64,000 bases of DNA from Vulcanimicrobiota bacterium. GTDB taxonomy: Bacteria > Vulcanimicrobiota > Vulcanimicrobiia > Vulcanimicrobiales > Vulcanimicrobiaceae. This document shows positions 63,516 through 64,000 of the stretch, in pieces. The translations under genes and the position numbers were made by a program. The notes under the pieces are model-generated. The model was given only the letters and a program-made list of their open reading frames with translations, was not told where the DNA came from and searched no databases. Each line of letters starts with the position of its first letter. Within the stretch, counting starts at the first letter, position 1. The stretch lies in contig PLWS01000003.1 in NCBI GenBank assembly GCA_003151115.1, positions 187,350 through 251,349 of the forward strand, given 5' to 3'.

Positions 63516-64000
63516 ACTGTCGCCTCCGCTTCGGCATCGGCCAGCGTTGCCACCGGCTCTTCGTACGCGGTGTAGTCGACGCTGGCTTCTCCGTCCTCGG
63601 CGACCTCGAGCGCGCTCTCCGTTTCCGTCTTGCCCTCGATAATCGCATCGGCGATCTTGGAGACCATGAGTTTGACGGCGCGAATCGCGTCGTCGTTACC
63701 CGGAATCGGGTAGTCGATCTCGTCGGGATCGCAGTTGGTGTCGATCACGGCGATAATCGGAATCTTGAGCTTGCGCGCTTCCAGAACGGCGATGCGTTCT
63801 TTCTTCGGATCGACGATGAAGATGGCGTCCGGCAGGCGGTGCATATCTTTGATGCCGCCCAGGAAGCGCTCGAGCTTCGACATCTCGTCTTGCAGCTTCG
63901 CAACTTCTTTTTTGGGAAGGCGCTCGAAGTCGCCCTGTTGCTTCATTCCCTCAAGCTCGCGCAGACGCGAGATACGCTTCTGAATCGTCGCGAAGTTTGT
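63512..64000 (-). CDS. rpsB: 30S ribosomal protein S2, C-terminal part (cut by window edge)
   Basis: About 162 residues are visible; the N-terminus lies beyond the right edge. K-M-E-K-like helices followed by [20 protein letters not shown] and [18 protein letters not shown] are S2 signatures. An acidic tail (about the last 40 residues) is longer than in E. coli. Leads the rpsB-tsf-pyrH-frr unit. Confidence 0.97.

Overview
The window is a bacterial chromosome segment of about 60% G+C. It is densely packed, and most genes sit in translationally coupled operons with ATGA, GTGA, TTGA or TAATG junctions. Several gene orders resemble those of monoderm-type lineages (ruvX-mltG-DUF1292; yqeY-nfeD-floA-phoH-ybeY; an Amj-type lipid II flippase). 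Copper-amine-oxidase-like 'stalk' domain proteins, an archaeal/eukaryotic-type ProRS and an MGDG-synthase-like glycosyltransferase add to a deep-branching picture. My best guess is Candidatus Eremiobacterota (WPS-2) or a neighbouring phylum; this is an inference from gene content, not from a marker I could place.

Layout. 1-4338 (+): an accessory strip of secreted proteins: the end of a retropepsin-like protease, a second broken copy, and two exported proteins of unknown function. 4371-4625: terminators and two tRNA genes (Arg-ACG, Ser-GCT) on the minus strand. 4665-25363 (-): a long housekeeping run. In transcription order it holds L31, RF1, PrmC, CTP synthase, two glycosyltransferases, a stalk-domain protein, a solute-binding lipoprotein and a HIT protein. 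A new promoter then starts S21, YqeY, NfeD, FloA, PhoH, YbeY and a DgkA-PAP2 fusion, and another promoter starts CorC-like, Cdd, RecO, RuvX, MltG, DUF1292, an MGDG-synthase-like enzyme and DoxX. 25445-27773: an exported protein and leuCD. 27830-34127 (+): a tightly coupled six-gene operon of an O-acetylhomoserine sulfhydrylase-like enzyme, a CoA-binding protein, LuxE-like ligase, LuxC-like reductase, class III aminotransferase and Gfo/Idh/MocA oxidoreductase. Its logic is carboxylate activation, reduction to aldehyde and transamination to amine. 34124-42196 (-): glpX, a flavin disulfide reductase, a split glutamine-dependent NAD synthetase, a precorrin-2 dehydrogenase-like protein, cinA, a subtilase lipoprotein and a BlaI repressor with a clear operator. 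42252-45782 (+): a glycolipid glycosyltransferase/flippase operon. 45779-53760 (-): a membrane protein, a TPR lipoprotein, Amj, an M16 peptidase, ProRS and a Tat-exported GH79-like protein. 53842-55970 (+): a cobalamin adenosyltransferase and an amino-acid permease. 55967-64000 (-): rpsB-tsf-pyrH-frr-(orf)-uppS-cdsA-dxr-rseP-ispG-(stalk protein), a translation, isoprenoid and envelope superoperon.

The most unusual signal is that several conserved genes have no ATG, GTG or TTG at the start their family and the overlap rules demand. prfA (CTG), the MGDG-synthase homologue (ATC in a TAATC junction), a GT2 glycosyltransferase (ATT) and amj (CTG) are the clearest, and phoH may also use CTG. The second highlight is the LuxE/LuxC/aminotransferase operon. 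No CRISPR array, insertion sequence, prophage or replication origin was seen.
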